The notes beneath the pieces were generated by a model. The model saw only the letters and a list, made by a program, of their open reading frames with translations. It did no database searches and was not told where the DNA came from. DNA of 64,000 nt from Cavia porcellus (Eukaryota; Chordata; Mammalia; Rodentia; Caviidae): the NCBI RefSeq assembly GCF_034190915.1, contig NW_026947503.1, positions 23,084,532 through 23,148,531 on the forward strand, written 5' to 3'. A program made the translations under genes and the position numbers. Positions 11,560-24,797 of this stretch are shown here, one piece after another (within the stretch, counting starts at the first letter, position 1; every line of letters begins with the position of its first letter).

Positions 11560-12940
11560 GGGTCCTATATTTCATATTTGAACACACAGCCATGGGAATT
11601 TTTTCTCTTTGTTATACCCAGTGGTACAGGATCAGTCATGCTTATTGTCATGGGACAGAAATTCATAAATGATTGTCTAGACTCACTGCTTAAACAAATT
11701 CAAATCAATGACATGGGAGTACTTTGGCCTAGATTTGGGCTTTTAAACTTTTTAGAATCACATAAGTAGCTAAAAAAATATCTGATGGATGAAAGTTGAA
11801 AGAATTGGCTCAGCAAATATAAATCAGAGGTTAGGCCTCTACCATAAGTTGAAGAATTTAAGAAAATAGACGTCAAAGAAATCTAAGAAACCAAGAAAGG
11901 ATGTCTCTCAACTTCCATAACTTTGGTGGGCCTCTTCTTTAAATTTTCTTTTACGTCTAAAATCTAAATTTTCTTTTGTCTAGTAAATTCTCTCTTGATT
12001 TGCTAAAAATTTTACTGTATATTATATGCCATATGAATTCTTCTATTATCTGCATGTACCTTTCTTCAGTTTAAGTTCATAATGTGTTTTTTCTGATTTA
12101 AATAACATTTTACAATTTACATTGCTAATATTAATGTACCATTGTAGTGAAAAAATACTAGTATAGATAACTGAGAACAAATTTTCAAGATAGAAATGAT
12201 TTCTGCTTCATTTGATATACAGAAAGACAATTTTTGCCGATTTATCTTCCCAATTGTGTTCAGATTCAGAATTGGTTGGCATGCAATCTGATAGAAAGAA
12301 AGCATTAAGAAGAACCTCTTTTGCTGATTTAATGTTCATCATAAATGTTTCATGCATGACTAAGGGACCTACATGAATTCTTCTTTATTATTAATAATTT
12401 TGTTGGTTAATGAAAGAAATGAATTTGTTTAATTTCAAATCATCAACTTGATAACTGGACTTTCATTCATCAACTGGAATGGGCTAGGTAAAGCACATGA
12501 CAATACAGACTTAGATTAGTACCCCTAAATCATCTAAATATTTTTAACCATAAATTTATCATTACTTATCAGTTTGTTTCTCACAAAATGAATTCCTTTG
12601 TATAATGAAATTCATTTCACTGCAGCGGAACAGAGGAGAAATGTGATAATCAATAGGGCTCTGGCTCTTTAGTCACCCATGGCTCTCTCCACCAACTCTG
12701 AGATATACCCAGAGCACTCTCTGCCATGCAGCTTCTGCCTGAGGCTCCAGGTGGTCCCCAGTGGGGCCTGCAGTCCAGTATCATTACCAATCCTCCTGTA
12801 GAGTGATTGCCTAGGAGCTTCAGTACCAGTTCTCACTGATAACCAGGAAAAAGTACTTGGTGGCATGACACCACTAAAGAAAGTCAGCGGTCTGATTGGA
12901 GAAATGGAAAAGACTAGTCCACCTATCCCAAATTCTCTTG
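11560..12940. other. Unassigned AT-rich interval
   Basis: No gene or named repeat recognised. Confidence 0.5.
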
Positions 12941-12944
12941 GTTG

Positions 12945-13280
12945 CCTGTGTAACTATACTTTTCTTATTGTTGAGAAAAAATACCTCACATTTAAATTTA
13001 AAGAGGAAATATTTATTTAGCTCACAATTTGTCTGTAATCCACTGACTCGAATGAGTGGCTCATGGCAGAGAGGCAAGCAGTGGTGGAAGACAGAAAAAG
13101 CCTCTTTCTGTCCCTTACACTGTATTCACGCTACTCACCCTAGGAAAGGTGTAGCACTCACACCCTTAAACTCAGCTTTGGACAATCAAAGAATTTAGAT
13201 TCAGCACTTTCTGAAAACCCTGCCCTCTCATGATTTCATGAGGCTTTAGCGGGGACATCTAGATGCAGTTCATAGCACAG
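12945..13280 (-). mobile_element. MaLR-type LTR, reverse (diverged)
   Basis: Has the same block order as the copy at 2001-2376: a 'gttgagaaaaaatacc' block, a 'tttatttagctcacaatttg' block, 'ctcatggcagagaggcaagc', and a terminal block ending 'catagcaca'. Edges are approximate. Confidence 0.5.
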
Positions 13281-14284
13281 CTCCAACAGAGCCAGTATCC
13301 TGTTGGGAAAGTATGTAATCATCACAATGTTAGCCATACTTAGGAGGGAAACCGTTGAAGTACATCTTGGCAGACGACCAGGAGCCTAATATTTTTTTTA
13401 GACTAGTCAAGTGCAGTAGTGAGAAGGGGGTAAAGAGTAGAACAAGGAGTTCAATCTGTACTTACTGTGAACAATCAATTGGGATAACTCACTACCTTCG
13501 GACCAGCCTGGAGCCTAATATTTTTCTACCACTATTCAAGTCCATGTGTGATTACCAACCCTTTTTTGCAGTGAAATGTTTAAGTGAATAGGAATCCTTA
13601 GATGCAGGTGGATTAGAACATGTTCCTCTGAGCTGGAGTTATTGGTATGTTTCGCAGAAAAATTCTAGATACTGCAATTACATCCTATCAGTGGGGTGAC
13701 ATGAAAGAATAGTGAAAATGCCAGACAGGCAAGTCGCTGGCTGATGTCCCCTGAGCTTCCCAGACTACAGATCTACCTTTGAGTCATTCTTGTTGATGGT
13801 CTCCACTCCAGTATTGTATTAGCCTTGGACATCTGCATCTCAGTAGCAGGAGACATTCCAGAATGTATTTGCACCAAGAAACAAGTACTTCAACATTCAT
13901 GGAATGAACAAGTATTTGTCAATAAGACATTCCAAGACACCAATGACAATGAAATGTTTATATAATGCATTTAGGAAAAGGTGGAAAACTGTTCTCAGTT
14001 GATAATCTTGCAGAGAAACAGATCAAGAAACTGGAATTCACTGGAAACTCAAAATAAATACGTCCTTTTTTCCTTTTTCTTTTTCTTCTTTTTTTTTTGT
14101 ACCTCAGATAATGACTATCACATAGGATAGTTTTCTTTGCCAATAGACAAAAGACAGCTGTATGAGTTTCATATCAAAGTTCTTCTCTTGATCCAAGGGC
14201 CTGAGATCAAACCAAACGAGATAAGCATGATGCTTGTCCCAGTCTACTATTTTGGACCTCATTGGTTATAACCTGAATAATACA

Positions 14285-14368
14285 CAGATGAGTTCAAGGC
14301 CAGTCTGGACTATATAGTGAGTTCAAAACCAGTCTAAACTACAAGCAAGATCAAAAAAAGTAAAAAAC
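14285..14368 (+). mobile_element. B1 SINE 3' fragment
   Basis: Shows 'gagttcaaggccagtctgga' followed by the near-repeat 'gagttcaaaaccagtctaaa', the internal duplication typical of rodent B1, and then an A-rich tail. Confidence 0.75.
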
Positions 14369-14539
14369 AGGGGGAGAAACATCAGCATCTCCTGAGAATC
14401 AGCCATGCTGGGACTTGAGGAAGCAACCAAGAAATCAACATGCCAGCCTTCCTGGTAAGCTATGCAAGCCACACAATTTAGCAAATATGGGAGATTTCCT
14501 TCTATCTTGTCTTTGAATTCTAATATTGTTTTTGTTGTT

Positions 14540-15182
14540 TAACTTTTCTCTGATTGTCTTGCCTTATTCAGTATTCTGTTTATGGTTTGACTTTGCTATA
14601 CCTGATGGAATGGACAACTATTATGAAGATAACAATGCATTCTATGGTAGCTATTATTATTGTTTCCTCGATATCCTGCTCTGAAGTTCTTTACCGATTT
14701 TGCTATATTGTCTTGATTGGCTTTGTTCTGTCTTATTTTGCAGGGCTTCACTTCTTTAAAATAAAAAAAAATAAAAAGACACAGATGAAGGTCCTTATTG
14801 CCCACATGGAAAAGTCGTAGTAATCAAATATTCTGGTAAAATATCAAGGAGGAAATCATCATGTCACCAACCCAACCTGGAATATCTCAAGGTTTTGCAA
14901 ACCATAATTGTGAAGAGGCTTATAACATCAACTGTGTTTGTGTGAAGATGATGTTAGCACTGTGGAATTTAAAATTCTGTGAGTTTGATGACCTAGAAGT
15001 GTTTGTGGAAGCCTATAAACGGACTACAAAACCAGACTATCTCTAACATTGCTGAAAGTATAGACTCAGAGCTTCTAGGAAAGATGAACTATCGATTAAT
15101 GATGTTGCAGTCCTATTCTGGACCAATGTGGCCTACTCCAGCATTTCTTGACCCTTCTCATTATGGCAGCATGAAGACATAG
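14540..15182 (+). pseudogene. Possible processed pseudogene, parent unknown
   Basis: I do not recognise the parent gene. Several adjacent open stretches in different frames read like pieces of one eroded protein. One contains 'PDGMDNYYEDNNAFYGSYYY' (about 14600-14660). One contains 'NHHVTNPTWNISRFCKP' (about 14850-14905). One contains '[19 protein letters not shown]' (about 14987-15043). The last contains '[20 protein letters not shown]' and ends '[10 protein letters not shown]' at a stop near 15182. Frame changes between them would need indels. The downstream 1.8 kb (15183-17000) looks 3'UTR-like, with AATAAA motifs near 16899 and 16976. I found no clear poly(A) tail or target-site duplication, so chance composition remains possible. 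Confidence 0.3.
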
Positions 15183-17050
15183 AAGTTTTCAAAAAATCCT
15201 CAGTAGTGATAGTGTTTAGCCTCACAGTGTGTTCTCTGCATGTCTCTTTCTGATACAATAATCCTAGTTGCTGTCCATAGGCCTTCAAGATCATGGCTGG
15301 AAGAATTCTGTTTTAAGTCCTGTTTGAAAAGAAACTCAATTACCTAACTTCCTTCTGTAATGTGTTAAACTGTGAACGCTATCCATGAGTCAGGAATGGC
15401 TGTCCTCTATCTGTTCCCCTGGATAGTAATGAACATTCCTGAGTTCTTTGCATGTCCAATCTGTTCAAGGGCCACAGTTGTTGGTTATTTCTTGTGTGAT
15501 CAAAATCTGAATATATAAACCCATTCAGGTGAATGGCAGTATTTTAAAGCAAAAGAGAAAATGTATTGGTATATAGTTCGACCTAAAATCAGTATCTCAT
15601 TATCATAAATAATATCACACAGCTTGATGACTAACCATGAGAGTTGAATTATCTGATTGAGAATAAGTGCCACTGTTGTAAAATAAAAGTATATCATGTA
15701 TGAAACCCACCATAGTATGATAAAGTAAGATGGCAAATTTACAACCTATCAGCCAAGCTCTGTTCATTTCTTTGGTATTCTGGGCTGGTGCTGCACTGAA
15801 ATAGAGGAGTAAGCTGTGTAAAGACTAACTCCAGGAGACTCTTGAAGGTGATAGTTATCTGCTTCCGAGTAGTGTTAATCCTTTGGAGTTCTGTCAGCAC
15901 TAGCAGTATTAAGGAAATATTTCTTAAGAGTTACTCTAAGCAGGCTGACATACAGCATCAAGAAGAAAGATCTTCCATGGACTGGGAAAGATTGTGTTTG
16001 CTGAGGGTGTTCTGTATATAGGGCTCTTGGACTGACAGATTAGAGGGCCATACTTGAATGAATGAACCTGAAAAACTCCCTACAAGAATACTGATCATTT
16101 TAGTTGTATGCAAGTAAAATGAACACAGAATCACTCATAAAGAAACCAACATTCTGCTCAGTGATCAGTAAATGCCATTACAGCAACTTCAAAATGAAAT
16201 GGGCCCCATTAAGCTTCCTAGTGCTATTTAAAAGCAAACCTTCATTTTCTGGTAGTTTCCACAAAAATTTCAACTCACTGATATTCTAACTTGCTTGATG
16301 TTGTTTTTGTCCGATCCCTTTCCCAAGACTCCTCTCCAAGAACTGCCATCTCAGGTACTCTTGAAAGTTAAGTACTGTACCTATAAACACCTGCAAGTAA
16401 CATACAAAAAGAACTCCAATGAGAAAGGGAAATGATACAAACTGGTAGAAATAGTAGCTAAATGGTAAATTTAAACCCTATCTAAAGAGCTAATTAATTA
16501 CACAACCTCTACCCCAAATTTTGGCAGATGGAAATGTATATACAGGGTTGCAGAGAGTCTCAGTTTTTTTCAAAAGTAACTGAAACTCTAATTTTTGTGA
16601 TGTTGACCAATGTTTTAAGTGTTGACAACAGCTTTACTAAGCTGCGTGAGATGAACAAAATACCCCTGCAAATGTCCTTAGGCTGATATTTTTGGCAACC
16701 GTTTTCATGGTTTATCACTGAATGTTCTCTTTCAGTCAGGAAAAGTGAAAATTAAAAAATAGCAAAGTGTTCTAGATGGTATTAGGACTTAAAAGGTTTT
16801 CTCATCTAATGAAACTAGTAATTGAGAACAGGTAGACCTGTTCTGACAGGTAGACCAGACAGAAACACAGGAATCTGCTTGAGTTATTTACGTTTGAAAT
16901 AAATCATCCATACCGCAGTCAATACTATGCAGTGCTGTATGCAGTTTTATTTCTATAAATCTCAACTTCTCCAGAAATAAATGGTAATGTTGCCCTCAAT
17001 TTGTTACTTTTGATGATGATAATCCTAAATCAAGAAAAATAACCAAGCAA
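15183..17050 (+). other. Possible 3'UTR-like extension of the 14.5-kb fossil
   Basis: No repeats recognised. Base composition is less skewed than its surroundings, and AATAAA motifs occur near 16899 and 16976. Described only as context for the possible pseudogene. Confidence 0.2.
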
Positions 17051-20000
17051 AAATGAAATGTTCAATAGCTAGGAAAAATCTATTCCCAAAATGTATTCCT
17101 AAGTCCAATGATTTATCAACTATTACACGAATAACTACTGGCTGTCAAATCAGTGCTATATACTGAGAACTCAGTGATGAGCAAGACCAGATTTCTTATT
17201 ATTTTATGAAACTTATGGAAAGACAAGTCTAACAATCAAAAGGCAAGTCAGATGAGGCATAATGATATGGTGTTCTCATATACATTGTGATAGGTAGTAA
17301 TAGACTCCCCAGATTTGCTTTCCTGGAGTAATGTTCTAAGCAGCTGTGAGGACTGTCATTAGAAGACAACTGTCCATGCCTTAGCTGTTAGGAATTTCTA
17401 GCTCTACCCTAGCTGCTGTGAGCTGCCTGACACAAAGTCATATGTATCCAGAGGCAGCATACATTCAGCAAGGAGACAAGGAAAAAGCAACAAGATTCAG
17501 CTCTTCTAGCATAACAGAAAACTCTAGCAGACAATATCCATTTAAGGGCATACTGTTAAACTGGCTGAGGCTTCAGGGTATTTACATCATAATTTGACCA
17601 ACCTTTGTCCTTTGCTTCCACAGAAATGACCCAGAATAACTAGCACAACAATCTCCATCTCAACTTCTGCTTCAAAGCGACTTAGCCTGCAACCAAGTAA
17701 ATAGCAGAAACATTTAATATAGTAGGAGAGAACAATCAGGGAAGTCATACAAAAGAAGTATTAAAATTAAGATCTAAATGAAAGACAGAGCACATAGGAC
17801 AGGATAGTGTTTCCAAGTACGGATTCAAAGTTTTATCAAAGGAGAAGGACCAAAAGAAAACGAGCATATCTTACACATGAGAAAGAAGTAAGACCTGAAA
17901 GACATTAATAGTCAGACCTAACCACAATCGCAAATTAATTTAAGGTCAGAATTTTTCATAAGAACCACAGGAGGACTTAAGAAAGCCAGTGACCCACTTG
18001 AAGAGAAACAATGGCAGAGGCAGAACACTCAAATGTGCAATTAATGTTATCTAATGAAATAAAATAGTTCAAATGGATAGAAATGAATTAACACAAGAAA
18101 TAATTAGATAATATTATCAGTAGGACCCTTTGATTTATTAAATGAGACATGGTAAAAGCACAGAAAAAAATCAAGGATACTAGGTTTTTTTTTTCTATTT
18201 CAGAGACCTACCATTCACTAAGATAGGAATCACAAGAAGAAAAGGATCGATAGGGATGATTGCTGGTCTGGGTATGTTCAGATGGACATACAGAAATCTT
18301 CTGTTTAAGAGGGATTCATTTCATCATCAACATACTATTGACATCGCTAAGAATATTAGCACCTGATTATTCGATAATATCAAATGTCAGTTGCTCACGG
18401 TAGCTGAGTGTTTGCAGAACATTTAGCAAGGGACATCTGAGGGGAAAAAAGAGAAGTGAATGGGCCATAAGAAGTAACATCATCACTAAAGAGATCGTAG
18501 AGAAAAGACAGCCTGCTTAGAAGAGGGGACAAGAAGGAAAAGGAATGACATGGTGTACAGAATTTAGCAGCACTACACAGCAAATAGAGTAGAGGACAGA
18601 AGCCAGATTGTACTATTGTGGAGACTTTTCAGGAAATGTAATGTGGATTAGAAGCAAGAGAATGGGAGAGGATGGTCAAATGTTTCATCTAAAGGAAATC
18701 TGAGATCACTTTTTAAAACTCTATAATCTTCATAAAATAAAACAGCAAGTCATCTGCTGAGCAAGAACCTGACTAATGAACAAACAGAAAATATTATTTT
18801 GAAAATAGTTTTGGAGGTTAGGGGAAAGAGTTGCAAAATGATAAAGGAAACATAGGAGGGTTACTGTGCTATCAATAAGAAATTCTTTGACTACACGTTA
18901 TTTGATTTCTTCCAATTTAACAAATAAACAGCAAGAGTTTTTATCTGTCACAACAATAATTTTGTCCTGTTCCTATGTTCTTCACCTGTCACCCTATGGT
19001 TGCTTTATAAATGAACACCAAACAAACTAGAGTAAATTTGTTTCACATATTCCGAAAAATTAAATGCAAAAATCTGGATTATAATGGTTCCAAGGAATAG
19101 AAGTCATAGAATCATATATAGGAAATTGCACCCATCCAAGCTGGCTAGTGCTATTATTCTTCTGTTTCTATCCCAAAGAGATAATTATCTATATTAGGCC
19201 CCTCTTGAGGTGCATCAAGAAGTTGAACATCAAAAGTCCAAAATGCCTTAGTATGGAGATTTCAAACCTAAGATATCCCATGGTAAAGTATCGTGGAAAC
19301 TTCCTTTATCAAATTACAAGCTGTACTTGGAAAACACAGTTCTAGTAGATACTATAATTTTAAACATTAATCATAGTTTTCATCGCCATGATGAAATGTA
19401 TAAGTATTAGAATCATAAATAAATGGCTGATGGAATAACTATTACACAAAAACAGAATTTGTAAATAAACACATTAGTAGATTGTTACTTAACACTTTGA
19501 AATGAAGGCTTGTATTTTTGCAGATTTCTTTACAGGAGAATTTTTGACAGGAAAAATTTCTTATAGTAGCATTTCTTAATATACTATTACTTAAAAATAT
19601 GAGCAAATTAGGTATAGAAAAATCTCTTAAGGGAGTTGTATCCTCAATCATCTTTTCTTTTTCATCTTTTACCTCTATTGTTCTTTTTCCCATCTGGATC
19701 TCTTTCCCTTTACACATTAAAAGAGCTTGATTACCACCCATACTAAAACAAAGAAGAGTTTTATTTATGCATAGACAAACAGATTTCCATATTGTCTTTT
19801 ATTTATATATTAGTTTAAAATACTTTATTTTTATGTTACTTGAATTTGTTTTCTATAAATCAACACTGACCTCCAAATTTTCAAATTTTGTAGGTATTTG
19901 GCTATATCTGAACCCCTCTCTCCCACCCCTCAAGATTTTTTTTCAGGAACCAGGGGCCCATTACTTCATGACAGCCTCACACTTACCCAGCAAATCTTCT

Positions 20001-20400
20001 TCCCCTTCACAGTGAATGGCCCAGAGTCCATGATGCACCTCTGGTCTGTGGGGAGCACAGTAGTTTTCTATGGCCACAGTAGCATTTGCAGCACACTCTT
20101 CCTTCTCATACAGCTCCTGTCACTTTGAAGTAATTACTAAGTCTATGACTTAAAGCTCTATAAAGTCCATCTTTTCCTTCCTTCCCCAACACACATTTAC
20201 CTGGCCGTAGATCTGACTTTTGCTTCTCATTTTCCATCTTACAAAAACCATCACATCTGCCCTACTTCCATTCAACCTCCTTATCCACAATCCAGTATCT
20301 CCATTGTTCATCCCATGATCCCTCCAACATTAAAATAAGATCACAACACTCCTTAGGTCCAGGTGTTTACACAATTTTTGGCTAAGAATAAACACAACTA
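17051..20400. other. Unassigned AT-rich interval
   Basis: No gene, RNA gene or named repeat recognised. Open frames are short and featureless. Confidence 0.5.
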
Positions 20401-20404
20401 ATTA

Positions 20405-20580
20405 TACAATTGTGATGTAATGTACAGTTATCTCATTTCTTAACAACTAGCCTGTGAGTTAAGTAATACTATTACATTTATTTAATGGATCAAAGATATA
20501 ATTTAGAGAGAAGTTGTAATTTCCGAAGATCACACAGCTCATGAGCATTAAAACTTTGATCCCAATTGTTCTAACTCCCT
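20405..20580 (+). mobile_element. MIR SINE
   Basis: Sense-orientation MIR: a 'taatactattacattta' region, an 'agagaagttgtaatt' region (MIR gaggttaagtaact), the 'gatcacacagctcatgagca' core and the 'ctttgatcccaattgttcta' end. Ancient and diverged. Confidence 0.7.
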
Positions 20581-20629
20581 AATATATGTTTTTAATCATT
20601 CATATTCCCTGGATCAGTTCCAACTGCCC

Positions 20630-20951
20630 AATGTGATCTGTCTGAAACAAATTAGATACTCTCCCTTGCTCCTCCAATCCCCATCTCCCCAGCCATATTA
20701 GCCCCTTGTGAGTCCTCCAAAGCACCATGTGCCCTGGCGACTCTGTACCACCACATGTGCTGCCTCAGTCTACCAAGAACGTTTTTTACATGTTTTCTTT
20801 CATTTTCTAAGTGGTAAAGCAAACTTTTCAAGTATGTTTCTCTTGGAGTCTTCTATAATCTCTCAACAACTGCTTTATTATTTTCCCTCTTCTATGCTAC
20901 AATTGTATCTATATTCACCTAAAATAAAATAGCTATTTTTTACTTTGTTAT

Positions 20952-20982
<31 letters not shown>

Positions 20983-21200
20983 TCTTAATTTTCATAAAGA
21001 GGTATTAAAACATTCCAGTTTACGGGTGGGAGACAATGACCTTGTGTTACATGATTCTGTAGTCATTTTTGGCTACTGTCTATGTTTTACTATCTTTTCT
21101 CTTTTTAGTGCTTTGAGAACGGGGATCATGCCTTATATGACTTTGAACATCTAGGAGCTAGGCAAAAGCTTGTTTCCTAAAGTTTTGAGGAACAAATGAT
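20630..21200 (+). mobile_element. L2 LINE 3' end (probable)
   Basis: The block 'ccacatgtgctgcctcagtc' then 'taccaagaacg' matches the L2 3' landmark, and 'gagaacggggatcatgcctt' then 'ctaggagctaggcaaaagct' and 'gaggaacaaatg' matches the terminal L2 segment. A CA microsatellite interrupts it. The assignment is from remembered landmarks. Confidence 0.5.
20952..20979 (+). repeat. (CA)n microsatellite
   Basis: Fourteen CA dinucleotides without interruption. Confidence 0.97.
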
Positions 21201-22350
21201 CTACTGAGTTGAGAGATCTATGGCAGCACAGATACGTGTATATTCATACACAAATTTATGTATTCACATTAATGAATGTTATGTATTCACTTTACCCTAT
21301 GAGTTGAATGTGGATATGATTCAATTGCTTAGATGTACACAAAACATTAGCATCTTTAACAGTTTGAAAAATCAAGATAAGAATTTCACTTTTTAAGAAA
21401 TGCATTTCCCGTAATGTTATGCTTTTACAGCTCTTACATTTTAATTATACTAACATGCTAATATTACGCTATTTTGTGAATCCATAATACTTTGCTCTTT
21501 AGTGGAAATTATACTTCATTATGAAAAGCACTCATGCTTAAAAATCCATTACAGTATCTATGAGATATTCTAAATGTGTATTAGAAACTAGATTAACTGT
21601 TTAAGTAAATCTGTGAAAGCTAGCCAACCTAAAGATCTGAGTTCTTCAAAAATAGTGAGCATTAATTGGATACCTGAATACTGTGCAGCAATTAGGCAAC
21701 AGTGAAAAGTCTTAGAAGTGATAAAGTTAGGAACAGAACTAATATACTGGAGAAGAAAGAAACAGAACATCTCCAAGGAAGGAAGCATGAGCTATTGATT
21801 TGAATTGAATTAAAATTTCAATTTACTCCAAACGAGATATCATGGGTATCAACGACAGAAAATGTCTGTGTTCCTGGGGGATATGACACAGTGACAATTT
21901 TTGATAAGTAATGTTAGATCTGAAAGGCAGTACTCAGAAAATATGCAGGTTTTGATGCATATTTATGCAAGCCCACTTTTTGACTTCTCTAAAGCACTAA
22001 GCTGCCTAACTGCACTGCATGTGCAAAGGAGTTCACAAGAGAAAGATGGTCACAAACTCCAAGATTATATTGGTTTCAAGAACAATTGATCAATGTCAGT
22101 GGCAAGAGAAGTTGGGAAAAGAAGGCCAGAGTGACACCTGATCTTTTTCCTCTAGTTTTCCTTTGGTGGAAGAACCATTTTCTTATATTTCTTCTGTGTT
22201 CATGACCTATTTTTTTCTGCCTGTTTGCTATTTGTCCTTCTTCTCTACTGTATAATTAACTATATTTTCTCCATCCTCATCCTTTTATCTAAATCATCAC
22301 ACAATTTTTCAAATTTTTATACAAATGGATAGAAAGTTAAATTTTTTAAA
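21201..22350. other. Unassigned AT-rich interval
   Basis: No gene or named repeat recognised. Confidence 0.5.
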
Positions 22351-22355
22351 ATATA

Positions 22356-22472
22356 GGGCTGGAGATTTAGCTCAGTGGCTCAAGTGATTACCTGGTAAGC
22401 TCAAGGTCGTGAGTACAATCACAAGTACCAAAAATAAAAAATATATATATAAATATATGTGTGTGTGTATTT
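22356..22472 (+). mobile_element. ID-type SINE with AT/GT tail
   Basis: Starts 'gggctggagatttagctcag', passes a diverged B box ('gagtacaatcacaagtacca') and ends in an A-rich tail that runs into (TA)n and (TG)n at 22438-22471. A short aaaatata motif precedes the head and recurs in the tail, so the duplication cannot be fixed. Confidence 0.85.
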
Positions 22473-22474
22473 AT

Positions 22475-24440
22475 AAATAACCAAAGTTGCACTTAATAGT
22501 TTTTATTAATTTAAAAGCAATGAAATTAACATTATTTCCTTACCCACTCTAAAAAAGGTATGCCAATTTGCAATTAAAAAGAAAAAAAATTTGCTTACTT
22601 CAATTTAGACATTAAAGCTCATTTTCTGAAACATTTATCTTAGAAAATTGGTTTTTCTACCTGCAGAACTTGTAGGCAAATTTCCCTGAATTACCCTGTG
22701 ATTTACTGTGTTATATAACAATGATCATTAACACTGCAATCGTTTTTTCTTTGTTCTTTATTTCTAACTTGATGGCCCTACTTTCTAGTTTAGATATTCT
22801 TCTTTCTTCTTTTCTTCTTCAATGTTATGAGTCAATATTTTAAATTTTTCATAGTATGCTAAATTTAACTCTTAAGAATTAAATGCATATTTGATTTATA
22901 AATAATTGTTGATCAAAGAACTATTCAAAAAACACACATGAACATAAACTTCAATATTGAAAAAGCTGTAACAAAAGGATTGATACTGAATCCTTATAAA
23001 CAACATATGCTGAAAAAACATAGGAATTTTGATAGAAACATAATAAACATTATATTTTCTGTATCGTGTAAAATATCAGTAAAGCTACTGAAAAGGAAAT
23101 GAAGAAATAAAAAATAGAAAAATATATCAATGTTTACTCTCTCTTTTAACAGAACATGAAAAAATCAGAGCTGGGTAAAAATAAGAGACATGAGAACAAC
23201 ATACTGTTTCTGCCTGTTGTTTATCACAATATGTTTTCTATTCTTAAAGAATATTTTAAGAAATAATGTCTTAATGATCTGAATGATTATGAGTATTTAC
23301 AATTCCTGTTTTATTGTTTTAAACTGTGGTAAAAATAAATATAAATCCTTACTTAATAGTGTTTTAATATAAAATATTTATAAAACTATTTCTACCCAAT
23401 CTTCTATTCCAGTGCATGTTTATCTAAGCAGATATTCAGAGAATGGTATGTATAAATACAGATGAAGATTTACCAACATATGGATACATGATATATACAT
23501 ACAAGTGACGCAAATATGTTTCTTGCTAGAAAGTGATGCTTGAGAAAGTACCTTTCAAGCTTTTATCTTTGTACATTATTATACATATAGCCATTTAGTC
23601 TACAATGTACAGTAGTCAAATAAAATACTCTAAAATGCAAATAGTAAAATAATGTTTAATCCAGGTATACTGGAAATAGTTGCTGGAGAAATTTTATTAA
23701 TTTATTAAAATAAAGCAAACAAAAGAGGCTACATCCAAATAACTGTTTCAAAATGGTTCACAAAATTGAAATGTCAAAACCTCAAAAAGAGCATACAACT
23801 GTCCTTATTTTCAGAAAATAAAAAACTCAACATGGTTAAAAAATTTGGAGGTACAGAGATGGGAGTAGAAAAAAAAGATAAAATAAGTGAAAGACAAAAA
23901 ATTGACATTTTTTATTTTGTAACTAAAGATAATAATTTTCTGAAAAACTTAAAATTATTGATCACTAATAGAACTGAAATTGACAATAACTAGCTGCTAA
24001 TGTCAATAAAAATTTGATTCATTATATAAACAAGGTTGAAAATAACAGGTATATTATCAGCAGCACTGAAAAGTTTAATAGTCTCATAACATTAATGCTA
24101 TAAAATCCTTCTAAGTTGTACACATGTATATTAAGAAATGAAAATTTGAAAAAATGGCATAGCAAACAAAATCATGTAGGTATAATGGATTTTTGGAATG
24201 AGATGCTGCATTAGTGTATTTCATTTTCTACAGATAATGTTACACAAATTCTTTTCACAAATCATTTTACAACCTTATCTGTAGTTCAAAACAGAATTTT
24301 CAGTTAAGAAATAAAACTTTATTATGGAAAGTTTTATATTTTAAAAAGAAACTAGTATGCATTTTAATTTGTAATTTTTGTTTAAGAAAATAAGTAAAAT
24401 ATGTTTATTGCCTGAAACACCAAAAACTAATTATAACTAT
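22475..24440. other. Unassigned AT-rich interval
   Basis: No gene or named repeat recognised. One splice-like 33-base segment (23413-23445) is discussed among the rejected items. Confidence 0.5.
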
Positions 24441-24452
24441 TTTCCCTTTCAG

Positions 24453-24488
24453 ATAAACTCAGATATTTCTACTTGATATACAAGGAAG
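24453..24488 (+). other. Exon-like segment A (36 nt, speculative)
   Basis: Preceded by a polypyrimidine-AG acceptor (ttttccctttcag) and followed by a gtatgt donor. Only one frame is open: two bases to finish a codon, then KLRYFYLIYKE, then one base. The phase fits segment B. Such motifs arise by chance in AT-rich DNA. Confidence 0.12.
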
Positions 24489-24797
24489 GTATGTCTATGT
24501 TCATTAGTTGATAACAGCGACATGATGTTTTTGATTGTATAAGCATGATCATGAGCTGATTAAAATGCATCTTATCTTTGGCCATGATACCTTAAAGTTA
24601 ATATTATGTGTGCAGATATATCTTCCTTTGGAAGATTTAATCAACGTACGGTCTATGATTTTTGTTATTATTCTTACATAATAAAAAATGACACATTGAC
24701 TTTGCCTCACCCAGAGTTCATTTCAATAACTAACATGTCCAGTTTACCACAAAAATTACAGCAATTTAAATATTCAAAATTAATTAAGTTCAAGGTA

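Noticed and set aside
23413..23445. 33-base exon-like segment with acceptor and gtatgt donor
   Set aside because: Its open frame leaves a phase that does not join segment A at 24453. It shows that such motifs occur by chance here.
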